In this document: positions 1 to 5,153 of the stretch, piece after piece
How positions within the stretch are numbered: the first letter of the stretch is position 1
How the letters are laid out: every line of letters begins with the position of its first letter
Assembly: GCA_020851855.1 (NCBI GenBank)
Contig: JADZBY010000332.1
Span: 1-5,223, forward strand
Source of the DNA: Anaerolineae bacterium
GTDB taxonomy: Bacteria > Chloroflexota > Anaerolineae > Aggregatilineales > UBA2796
Direction of reading: 5' to 3'
Length of the DNA stretch: 5,223 bases
Program-made: the position numbers and the translations under genes
The notes under the pieces: model-generated
Databases searched by the model: none
Told to the model about the DNA's origin: nothing
Seen by the model: only the letters and a program-made list of their open reading frames with translations

Positions 1-638
1 AACGCGGCTACCGGGCCGGGCACAAAAAAGCGCTCGTGGACCTTCTGGCGCAGCGTTTTTGTGGTGGATGCCGACTGTGTGCGCTTGCCGGCCAGCCGCA
101 CCGCCAGAGACAGGACACGCACGCCCCCGCCGAGCAGGACAGCCTGCACCGGGCGCGGCGTACGGCTCAAGAGGCGGGCGGCGGCGCGCTCGAACGACGC
201 CCAGAACCCGGCGCGCAGGGTATGGACGACCAGCACACCGCCCGGTCGCAGGGCGCGGACCAGCTCACGCAGGGCGGCGCGGGCATCGGGCGCGTAGTGC
301 AACACGCCCCAGGTCCAGATCACGTGAAAGTGCGCCGCCGGGAAGGGCAGCGCGCCCAGGCTGGCGGCGGCGAGGTGCAGGCCGGGCGCTTTATGCCGGG
401 CGCGCGACAGGCTGCCCGCGCTCAGGTCGATGCCGGCCACACGCCGCGCGCCCAGCTCCGCAAAGGCCGCCGCATAATCGCCCGCGCCGCAGCCCGCGTC
501 CAGCACGTCACGCCCGGCGATCTCGTCCAGCGCCAGCAGGGAGCCGATCAGCGCGCGCGCTTCGCCGAGCGGCGCGGCGTCGGCGGTGACGGCGTCCCAG
601 AAATGCCCGTGCTCTCGTAGCGTGTGCTCGCGGCCCAT
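1..638 (-). CDS. Class I SAM-dependent methyltransferase, C-terminus outside window
   Basis: Reading the minus strand from an ATG at 638 gives 212 uninterrupted codons to the window edge, so the 3' end is missing. The protein starts MGREHTLREHGHFWDAV. It has the SAM-binding motif I VLDAGCGAGDY at residues 45-55, an acidic motif II end GIDLS at 69-73, LPF at 97-99, the motif IV region VIWTWGVLHYAPD at 106-118, and LRELVRALRPGGVLVVHT at 123-140. This order is typical of Methyltransf_11/25 enzymes, which transfer a methyl group from SAM to a small molecule, lipid or RNA. The substrate cannot be read from the sequence. After the Rossmann core comes a hydrophobic and basic stretch (about 150-185), then an aromatic segment HERFFVPGP near 202-210, which may form a substrate-binding lid. 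No Shine-Dalgarno is visible before the ATG. A TTG four codons upstream is an alternative start. The family call is firm; the function is unknown. Confidence 0.9.
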   Translation of the reverse strand, partial: MGREHTLREHGHFWDAVTADAAPLGEARALIGSLLALDEIAGRDVLDAGCGAGDYAAAFAELGARRVAGIDLSAGSLSRARHKAPGLHLAAASLGALPFPAAHFHVIWTWGVLHYAPDARAALRELVRALRPGGVLVVHTLRAGFWASFERAAARLLSRTPRPVQAVLLGGGVRVLSLAVRLAGKRTQSASTTKTLRQKVHERFFVPGPVAA

Positions 639-653
639 GTTGCGGTTCAAGTC

Positions 654-671
654 GTCCGGTGCGGTCCGGTG
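654..671. repeat. Two direct 8-bp repeats, possible operator in the methyltransferase leader
   Basis: GTCCGGTG occurs at 654-661 and again at 664-671, a centre-to-centre distance of 10 bp, one DNA helical turn. The pair lies between the proposed transcription start (about 686) and the methyltransferase ATG (638). Such spacing fits tandem binding of a regulator on one DNA face, but chance in GC-rich DNA is possible. Confidence 0.3.
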
Positions 672-692
672 TGGCGCTGATCCAGGCGCGTT

Positions 693-721
693 ATGCTAGC
701 GCCATCACCGCACGGATGCAA
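693..721 (-). promoter_or_regulatory. Candidate sigma-70-type promoter of the methyltransferase
   Basis: On the minus strand TTGCAT (716-721) and TAGCAT (693-698) are separated by exactly 17 bp. They match the -35 and -10 consensus at 3 and 4 of 6 positions. Transcription would begin near 686, leaving a leader of about 48 nt before the ATG at 638. The spacing is ideal but the boxes are weak, so this is a candidate only. Confidence 0.35.
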
Positions 722-747
722 GGCCGGGCGATTACCGCCAACAACGC

Positions 748-778
748 GGCGGGCGGGTCCTCGCCGGACCCGCCCGCC
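748..778. terminator. GC-rich 12-bp hairpin, possible terminator after hsp20
   Basis: GGCGGGCGGGTC (748-759) and GACCCGCCCGCC (767-778) are perfect inverted repeats around a 7-nt loop. The hairpin lies about 100 nt past the hsp20 stop and upstream of the proposed methyltransferase promoter, where a terminator would be expected. On the minus strand the stem is followed by GCGTTGTTGG, which is only mildly T-rich, so it is not a classic intrinsic terminator. It may instead be a 3' stabilising structure or a relic of a dispersed palindromic repeat: its GTC/GAC apex and GC arms resemble the palindromes near 5088. Confidence 0.45.
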
Positions 779-828
779 TTCATGCTACCGATACACCTTG
801 TCCCAATCTCGTTCGCGCGAGAAGTGTT

Positions 829-886
829 CTACCGTTCTACCGCTTCACACTACCGCTTCACAGCGTACCGTTTACCGTTACCGCTT
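829..886. repeat. Cluster of short TACCG-type tandem repeats at the hsp20 3' end
   Basis: The 13-mer CTACCGCTTCACA occurs twice in perfect tandem (837-849 and 850-862). Around it are further units of the type TACCG(T/C)T at 830, 866 and 873, and ACCGCTT at 880-886. The last two overlap the hsp20 stop codon at 878-880. This looks like slippage-driven expansion spreading from the last codons of hsp20 into its 3' untranslated region. On the minus strand the unit reads AAGCGGTA or AACGGTA. No function is apparent. Confidence 0.6.
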
Positions 887-1369
887 GTTCCCGTTGGTGT
901 TCGCACCCTGGGCCTCAATCTGGCGGCTCGCGTTCACCGCGATGCGGCGGGCGCGGGCATCTTCACGCTTGGGCAGGGTCAGGGTCAGCACGCCGTTCTC
1001 AAAATTGGCTTCGGCCTTGTCCGGGTCGACGCCGACCGGCAGCGAGAAGCTACGCTGGAAGCTCGACATGCGGCGCTCGCGCAGGTGAACCTGGCCTTCT
1101 TCCTTGCGCTCCTGCTCGGACGACACCTGCCCCTTGATGGTCAGCACGTTGCCCTCGACCCGAATGTCGATCTGGTCCGGGTTGAAGCCGGGCAACTCGG
1201 CCTTGACCACAATCTCGTTTTCCGTCTCGTGAACGTCGGTCGCCGGAACCAAACCACCAAAGACGGCGTCGCCGTTCTGGCCGCCCCAGAACTGATTGAG
1301 CATACGATCCATCAAACGGTCCATCGCGGCAAACTCGCGCGCGGGGTTCCAACGAATCAGGTTACTCAT
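878..1369 (-). CDS. Hsp20/alpha-crystallin family small heat shock protein
   Basis: This 163-residue protein is an ATP-independent holdase chaperone of the cytoplasm. Small heat shock proteins form oligomers that bind unfolding proteins until Hsp70/ClpB systems refold them. The N-terminal arm (1-40) begins MSNLIRWNPAREF and carries the amphipathic segment MDRLMDRMLNQFW at 16-28. The alpha-crystallin domain covers about 42-134: PATDVHETENEIVVKAELPG at 42-61, the beta-strand region VLTIKG at 75-80, LRERRMSSFQRSFSLP at 96-111, and the signature AxxxNGVLTLTLPK ending at 134 (A121, N125, G126, L128). The C-terminal I-x-V oligomerisation motif is I143-A-V145, followed by a polar 18-residue tail. 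Length and layout are normal for bacterial class A sHsps. The start is secured by GGAGGTGA six nucleotides upstream. It is codirectional with the glycosyltransferase upstream but has its own promoter-like region. Confidence 0.97.
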   Translation of the reverse strand: MSNLIRWNPAREFAAMDRLMDRMLNQFWGGQNGDAVFGGLVPATDVHETENEIVVKAELPGFNPDQIDIRVEGNVLTIKGQVSSEQERKEEGQVHLRERRMSSFQRSFSLPVGVDPDKAEANFENGVLTLTLPKREDARARRIAVNASRQIEAQGANTNGNKR

Positions 1370-1375
1370 AGCCTT

Positions 1376-1383
1376 TCACCTCC
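1376..1383 (-). promoter_or_regulatory. Strong ribosome binding site of hsp20
   Basis: On the minus strand GGAGGTGA ends six nucleotides before the hsp20 ATG. It is close to a full anti-Shine-Dalgarno match and is the strongest RBS in the window. It fixes the start at 1369 and suggests high translation once the gene is induced. Confidence 0.85.
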
Positions 1384-1413
1384 AACGTCTTCCAACTTCC
1401 ACGTTCGATTCGC

Positions 1414-1440
1414 ATTCTAGCCAGGTAATGTCAACATCAC
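1414..1440 (-). promoter_or_regulatory. hsp20 promoter region with interrupted palindrome (putative operator)
   Basis: On the minus strand a good -10-like box TAGAAT lies at 1414-1419, preceded by CTGGC. Just upstream, 1425-1440 reads GTGATGTTGACATTAC on the minus strand, an interrupted palindrome in which six of eight position pairs are complementary. A TTGACA inside it (1429-1434) lies only 9 bp from TAGAAT, too close to be its -35. The palindrome therefore fits a regulator site better than a core promoter element. It matches neither CIRCE (HrcA) nor HAIR (HspR). A heat-shock or stress regulator is a reasonable guess because the target is an sHsp. Confidence 0.4.
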
Positions 1441-1452
1441 GTCAGCGTACTA

Positions 1453-2562
1453 TTAGAAAAGTGTAGGAACGCTACCATACCCGATCAGGGCCTCGAACTC
1501 GGCGTCGTAGGCCGGCGCAAGCGTCAGCCAGTCAAAGCGCGCGGCGTATTCGCGCAAGCCAGACGGCGCACGCATCGGCAGCGTCCGGCGCAAGGCCGCC
1601 GCCAACCCACCTTCCGGGTACAGGCACACATCGTGATAGTCCGGCGGCGCGAGCGCCGGGTAATTCAGGCGGCGCGGCATGATCGGCAGGCAGCCGCAGT
1701 ACATCGCCTCGACCATGCTGATGCCGAAGAAGTCCTGGAAGGCCGTCGAAACCGCGTGGGTGGCGCGCCACAATAGCCGGGCATAAGCGGCGCGATCCGG
1801 CGCATAGCCAAAGTGCAGGGCGCGCGCGCCAAGCCGCTCCCGCGCGGCTTCGAATAGCTCTGGCGGCTTGCCAAACGCCTCTCCCGCGACGATCACGTCA
1901 AATTCCAGCCCTTCGGCCATCAGCTTGTCCAGGGTGCGGAAGAACGGCTCCGGGTTCTTGTCGTATTCCCAACGGTGCGCCCACAGGATGCATGGGCGCG
2001 GCGCGTCCGGCTTTGGCCCGAAGGCGTCCAGGCTCCGCAGGTCAACGCCAACGGGCAGCACACTCGCTTTGGCGCGGAGCTTCTCGACCGTGTCCAGTTC
2101 GTTGTGGTCCGGGTAATGTTTCAAGAGGCGCGGCAGTTCGTCCAGGAACGCTTCACGGTGGAATGCGCTGTTGAAGAAAACGGCGTCGGCGGCCAGCGCG
2201 CTGGCGTAGTTGATGAATCCGAGCTTCAGGTCACGCTGGATGCGTGGGCCGGGCGGATAGGTAAGTTGATTCTCGTGAAAATAGACGGCGGTGGGCGTGC
2301 GGGCGGTGCGGGGCCGCGTCAGGGCCAGAAAGGTGGTCAGGTCGAGCATGTCCGAGGCGACGATCAGGTCCGGCGTGAGCGGCGAGGCCATGAACTGCCG
2401 CGCCAGAGTCACCGCGCCGCCCTGCATCCGCCACTGCCACCATTGGGCAGGCAAGCTCAGGATACGCACCTGGTGCGCGCTGTGCTGCTGGTAGCCGCGC
2501 AGCCACGCCGCGTGCGATCCGCCGTCGTACGGCTCCAGAAAAAGCAATTCGCGCACGCTCAT
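1453..2562 (-). CDS. DUF3524/GT4 glycosyltransferase, homologue of tRNA-queuosine alpha-mannosyltransferase (QTMAN/GTDC1)
   Basis: This 369-residue GT-B enzyme begins MSVRELLFLEPYDGGSHAAW, the DUF3524 N-terminal signature. It continues with LPAQWWQWRMQGGA (37-50), YFHENQLTYP (94-103), ADAVFFNSAFHREAFL (125-140), YPDHN (150-154) and LPVGVDL (169-175). The C-terminal Glycos_transf_1-like half has LWAHRWEYDKNPEPFF (193-208), VIVAGEAFG (223-231), FQDFFGISMVEAMYCGC (275-291, with E285 as the GT4 nucleotide-sugar-contacting Glu) and P296-RRLNYPAL. From memory, the same blocks occur in human GTDC1, which mannosylates queuosine at the wobble position of tRNA-Asp using GDP-mannose. The bacterial protein is shorter than the human one, mainly lacking tail sequence. 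I infer a cytoplasmic sugar transferase, possibly on queuosine tRNA, but sugar and acceptor are unproven and no queuosine synthesis gene is in view. I chose the start at 2562 over the in-frame ATG at 2643 because homology begins there and the longer form would cross the promoter region. Confidence 0.88.
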   Translation of the reverse strand: MSVRELLFLEPYDGGSHAAWLRGYQQHSAHQVRILSLPAQWWQWRMQGGAVTLARQFMASPLTPDLIVASDMLDLTTFLALTRPRTARTPTAVYFHENQLTYPPGPRIQRDLKLGFINYASALAADAVFFNSAFHREAFLDELPRLLKHYPDHNELDTVEKLRAKASVLPVGVDLRSLDAFGPKPDAPRPCILWAHRWEYDKNPEPFFRTLDKLMAEGLEFDVIVAGEAFGKPPELFEAARERLGARALHFGYAPDRAAYARLLWRATHAVSTAFQDFFGISMVEAMYCGCLPIMPRRLNYPALAPPDYHDVCLYPEGGLAAALRRTLPMRAPSGLREYAARFDWLTLAPAYDAEFEALIGYGSVPTLF

Positions 2563-2579
2563 GCTCGTTGACGCCTCAG

Positions 2580-2609
2580 ATGACGCTCCCCGGCGAATCC
2601 GGCTATAAT
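2580..2609 (+). promoter_or_regulatory. Sigma-70-type promoter of the peptidase/glycosyltransferase operon
   Basis: A perfect -10 box TATAAT lies at 2604-2609, preceded by CCGGC. ATGACG at 2580-2585 matches the -35 consensus at 4 of 6 positions with an 18-bp spacer. Transcription would start near 2616, about 34 nt before the peptidase ATG. It lies in the 87-bp gap between divergent genes. Its reverse complement contains CATTAT, which could serve as a weak -10 for the minus-strand glycosyltransferase (TTGCGC at 2630-2635, 19-bp spacer). Confidence 0.65.
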
Positions 2610-2633
2610 GTGCTCCACACCACGCCCCGGCGC

Positions 2634-2647
2634 AAGGGAGCAAAGGA
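2634..2647 (+). promoter_or_regulatory. Ribosome binding site of the M28 peptidase
   Basis: AAGGGAG (2634-2640) lies 9 nt before the ATG at 2650, and a second purine block AAAGGA (2642-2647) lies 2 nt before it. The first has suitable spacing. Together they support ATG 2650 rather than the in-frame ATG at 2608, which overlaps the end of the -10 box and would not be on the transcript. Confidence 0.6.
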
Positions 2648-2649
2648 CG

Positions 2650-3891
2650 ATGGCCGAGCCGCAGAGTCTACAGGCACAACCACTGATGGAACACCTGCGC
2701 GTGTTCTGCAAGGACATTGGGCCGCGCCCGGCGTGCTCCCCGGAAGAGCAGCGCGCCGCCGAGTACGTGCGCGGCGTCTTGTTGCGCCTCGGCCTGAGCG
2801 ACGTACAGGAGCAGCGCTTCAAGAGCAACCGCACCTATGGCTGGCAAGTCACGCCCGCGCTGGCGGCGACCACCGCCGCGCCGCTGGCGGCGAGCGCGTG
2901 GTGTGGGCGGCTTGGGCGGCTCGTCGCGGCGGCGCTCAGCCTGGGCGGCGCGATGGTATTGCAGGAAGCCGTTCGCGCCCGCCCGCCGTTCTTCCAGTCC
3001 TTGATCGCCGCCGGCGAAAGCCAGAACCTGTTCGTCACTATCCCACCCACCGGCGAGACGTGGCGGCGCGTGATCCTCGTCGCGCACCTCGATTCGAACA
3101 AACAGCGCTTCATGCTGCCGATGGACAACCCCTACTGGCAGAAGCCGATGACCACCACCGGACTGGCCATCGCCACAGTGAGCGGGCTGCATTTGCTCTT
3201 CAGCGCGCTTTTTGGCAGGCGGCGCGCGCTGCCCTGGTGGCAGTATCTTGCAGCGCTGACCAGCCTCGGTTTTTTTGCCTTCGTGCTGCGTGACGAGATG
3301 CAGCCGTACATTGAAGGCGCGAATGACAACGGCTCGGCGCTGGCGGCGTTGTTGGGCATTGCCGAGGCGCTCCGGGCCGAGCCGCTGGCGCACACCGGCG
3401 TGACGCTGCTCTTTACCGGCTGCGAAGAGGCGGGCTGCACCGGCATGGACGCCTACCTGAAGCGATACGCGCCGCCCAAGCTGGACACGTATTTCATCGA
3501 CCTGGACATGGTCGGGGCGGGTAATGTGTGTTACGCCACCAAACACGGCGTCAGCCTGATGACCGAATACGGGCCGCACCCGGAAATGCTCGCCTTCGCC
3601 GCGCGCGCCGCCGTGAAGCGCCCCGACCTGCAAGTCGCCGGGAAGGACATGCTCACCGTGGACGAGCAGGCGACCATCGACCGCTATGGCTATCGCGGCC
3701 TGATGATCTCGAGCTACAACCAGGAAGGTTACCTGTCCAACTGGCACCGCGTGACCGATACATTGGAGAATATCGAGCCGGCCACGCTGAGCCGGGCGGC
3801 GCGCTTCACCTGGGCGCTGCTCGGTGAGATCGACCAGTCGCCCCCGCCCGCCCGCGTCACGTCGCCCGGTCAGGTTGCGGCGACCGCATGA
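2650..3891 (+). CDS. Membrane-associated M28-family zinc metallopeptidase (aminopeptidase-like)
   Basis: This 413-residue protein has the full co-catalytic two-zinc site of MEROPS family M28. H146 and D148 lie in VAHLDS (144-149), the bridging D226 in GANDNGSAL (223-231), the catalytic and ligand pair E259-E260 in GCEEAGCTGMD (257-267), D286 in IDLDMVG (283-289) and H366 in NWHRVTDTLENI (364-375). It is therefore probably active, removing N-terminal residues from peptides or acting on a related amide. Unusually, it has two hydrophobic hairpins. One is at about 67-105, before the catalytic core. The other is at about 169-213 (TTGLAIATVSGLHLLFSALF, then WWQYLAALTSLGFFAFVL) and sits inside the domain between H146 and D226, which are much closer together in soluble M28 enzymes. 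Basic residues in the hairpin turns (R87, R90, R190-R192) suggest cytoplasmic turns and an outward-facing catalytic domain. There is no N-terminal signal peptide. The stop overlaps the next start as ATGA, indicating an operon. Confidence 0.93.
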   Translation: MAEPQSLQAQPLMEHLRVFCKDIGPRPACSPEEQRAAEYVRGVLLRLGLSDVQEQRFKSNRTYGWQVTPALAATTAAPLAASAWCGRLGRLVAAALSLGGAMVLQEAVRARPPFFQSLIAAGESQNLFVTIPPTGETWRRVILVAHLDSNKQRFMLPMDNPYWQKPMTTTGLAIATVSGLHLLFSALFGRRRALPWWQYLAALTSLGFFAFVLRDEMQPYIEGANDNGSALAALLGIAEALRAEPLAHTGVTLLFTGCEEAGCTGMDAYLKRYAPPKLDTYFIDLDMVGAGNVCYATKHGVSLMTEYGPHPEMLAFAARAAVKRPDLQVAGKDMLTVDEQATIDRYGYRGLMISSYNQEGYLSNWHRVTDTLENIEPATLSRAARFTWALLGEIDQSPPPARVTSPGQVAATA

Positions 3892-5003
3892 AACATATCC
3901 TGTTTTTGATGTCGGATACCGGCGGTGGCCACCGCGCCGCCTGCCGGGCCATGGAAGAAGCCCTGGAAATCCGTTATCCGGGGCGTTTCTCCTTTGAAAT
4001 GGTCGATCTCTGGAAGGACTACACGCCCTTTCCCTTCAGCACCGCGCCGTACACGTACACGCACTGGATCAACACCAGCCCGGCCACGTATGCCGCGCAG
4101 TTCTGGATCAATGACCGCCTGTTCCGCCTGCCCTTCGTCAGCGAGTTGTACTGCCGCTCGATGTTCACCCGCATGGAGCGCATGTATCGCGAGCACCCGG
4201 CGGACATCATCGTCTGCGCGCACTCCGTGTTTGCCCGCCCGGCGGTGGCGGCGCTGCGGCGGCTGCGGCTAGGCATGCCGTACATCACCGTGATCACCGA
4301 CTGGGCGCTGCCGACGGTGCTCTGGTACGACCCGCGCGTGGATCGCCTGTGCGTGCCCACCGAACTGGCGCGCTGGCGGGGCCGCGAGCTGCGCATTCCG
4401 TCGCACATCATGCGCCTGACCGGCGCGCCGGTGCACCCCAAGTTCATGAACGTCACCTTGAGCAAAGCGGAAGCGCGCGCCCAGCTTGGTTGGACGCAGG
4501 ATGCGCAGGTTGCACTGCTCGTGGGCGGCGGCGAGGGCATGGGGCCGCTGGTCGCCACGGCAGAGGCCATCGACGATCAGGACCTGACCTCGGAACTGGT
4601 GGTCATCGCCGGGCGCAACGAGGCAATGAAAGCGGCGCTCGAAAAGCATGTCTGGAAGCGCCCGACGCGCGTGTACGGCTTCGTGGACAACATGCAGATC
4701 CTTCTGCGCGCGGCGGACGTGCTGATCACGAAGGCCGGCCCGGCGACCATCACCGAAGCGGCCACGCTCGGCACGCCGCTCATCCTCAGCGGCGCGATTG
4801 CCTTCCAGGAAACGCCCAACGCGGAGTATGTCGTGCGCAAGCGCGCCGGCCTGTGGGCGCCTGGCCCGGCGCAGGTGGCCGAGGCGCTGGCGCGCGTCTT
4901 CCGCAACCCGGCCAAGCTCGCCGTGCTGGTCGAAGGGGTCAAGAAACTGGCCCAGCCCGACGCCATCTGGAACATCGCGGACGAGATCGCCTCGTTCGGG
5001 TGA
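3888..5003 (+). CDS. GT28 diacylglycerol glycosyltransferase (MGDG synthase/UgtP family)
   Basis: This 371-residue protein transfers a sugar from a UDP-sugar to diacylglycerol, making a monoglycosyl (galactosyl or glucosyl) diacylglycerol on the cytoplasmic face of the membrane. The N-terminal MGDG_synth domain starts MKHILFLMSDTGGGHRAACR, with the family hallmark SDTGGGHR at 9-16, nearly identical to plant MGD1. IIVCAHSVFARP (107-118) and TVITDW (134-139) follow. The C-terminal Glyco_tran_28 domain has LVGGGEGMGP (211-220), VIAGRN (239-244), YGFVDNMQILLRAADVLITK (263-282), AGPATITEAATLGTPLIL (283-300) and the nucleotide-sugar region FQETPNAEYVV (306-316). No transmembrane segment is seen, so it is probably a peripheral membrane protein. 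Whether the sugar is galactose or glucose, and whether the enzyme is processive, cannot be read here. The ATG overlaps the peptidase stop by four bases and has no good RBS of its own, so it likely depends on translational coupling. Confidence 0.92.
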   Translation: MKHILFLMSDTGGGHRAACRAMEEALEIRYPGRFSFEMVDLWKDYTPFPFSTAPYTYTHWINTSPATYAAQFWINDRLFRLPFVSELYCRSMFTRMERMYREHPADIIVCAHSVFARPAVAALRRLRLGMPYITVITDWALPTVLWYDPRVDRLCVPTELARWRGRELRIPSHIMRLTGAPVHPKFMNVTLSKAEARAQLGWTQDAQVALLVGGGEGMGPLVATAEAIDDQDLTSELVVIAGRNEAMKAALEKHVWKRPTRVYGFVDNMQILLRAADVLITKAGPATITEAATLGTPLILSGAIAFQETPNAEYVVRKRAGLWAPGPAQVAEALARVFRNPAKLAVLVEGVKKLAQPDAIWNIADEIASFG

Positions 5004-5087
5004 GGCGCGCTGATCCCCGTGGCAAGACGCACGAATCACCGCGCCCCGACCGATGGACCTTCAGAATTGAACACAGATCAGGATGGC

Positions 5088-5107
5088 GGGCGCGTCGCGA
5101 CGCGCCC
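5088..5107. repeat. Perfect 20-bp palindrome
   Basis: GGGCGCGTCGCGACGCGCCC reads the same on both strands. The second repeat unit begins the same sequence at 5214 and is cut by the window end. In RNA or single-stranded DNA it would form a GC stem. It overlaps the next inverted repeat, so the structures are mutually exclusive. It lies 85 nt past the last stop codon and could stall or protect the operon transcript, but no T-run follows. Confidence 0.8.
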
Positions 5108-5131
5108 CTACATATTGTGGCGTTGTAGGGG
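5105..5131. repeat. Inverted repeat CCCCTACA / TGTAGGGG
   Basis: CCCCTACA (5105-5112) pairs perfectly with TGTAGGGG (5124-5131) around an 11-nt loop. It shares its left arm with the end of the preceding palindrome and its right arm with the start of the following hairpin, giving a chain of competing stems. From memory, arms of this sort are common in dispersed intergenic palindromes of Chloroflexota; I could not check this. Confidence 0.65.
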
Positions 5132-5153
5132 CGGCTCGTGAGCCGCCCGGTTT
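5129..5153 (+). terminator. Hairpin followed by short T-run, possible terminator of the operon
   Basis: GGGCGGCTC (5129-5137) and GAGCCGCCC (5140-5148) form a 9-bp stem; the two-base centre means the innermost pairs would open. It is followed by GGTTTCC, only three T residues. It is the best terminator-like structure after the glycolipid synthase (stop at 5003), but it is also part of the repeat unit and may have no terminator role. Confidence 0.35.

Noticed and set aside
36..620. Plus-strand open frame of 194 codons
   Set aside because: It is antisense to the methyltransferase, whose minus-strand frame carries clear SAM-binding motifs. The plus-strand product is low-complexity Arg/Ala/Gly/Gln-rich with no domain.
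659..1420. Plus-strand open frame of 253 codons
   Set aside because: It covers hsp20 in antisense. The alpha-crystallin domain, I-x-V motif and strong RBS are all on the minus strand. Long antisense frames are common in GC-rich DNA.
1429..1434. TTGACA as the -35 of hsp20
   Set aside because: It is only 9 bp from the TAGAAT box, and no acceptable -10 lies 16-18 bp downstream of it.
2568..2573. TTGACG as the -35 of the operon promoter
   Set aside because: It is 30 bp from the TATAAT box, too far for sigma-70; ATGACG at 2580 has an 18-bp spacer.
2563..2643. N-terminal extension of the DUF3524 protein starting at ATG 2643
   Set aside because: The extra 27 residues precede the conserved LLFLEPY start of the family and would cover most of the divergent promoter region.
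2608..2649. Earlier ATG at 2608 for the peptidase
   Set aside because: It overlaps the TATAAT box and lies before the likely transcription start; ATG 2650 has an RBS.
2668..3747. Minus-strand open frame of 359 codons
   Set aside because: It is antisense to the M28 peptidase, which has every zinc ligand in the plus-strand frame. The antisense product has the biased Arg/Gly/His composition of a shadow frame.
4269..5039. Minus-strand open frame of 256 codons
   Set aside because: It is antisense to the GT28 glycosyltransferase C-terminal domain and shows no recognisable motif.
5004..5045. GGCGCG / CGCGCC inverted repeat just after the last stop as a terminator
   Set aside because: The six-base arms are separated by 30 nt with no T-run, so a stable hairpin is unlikely.
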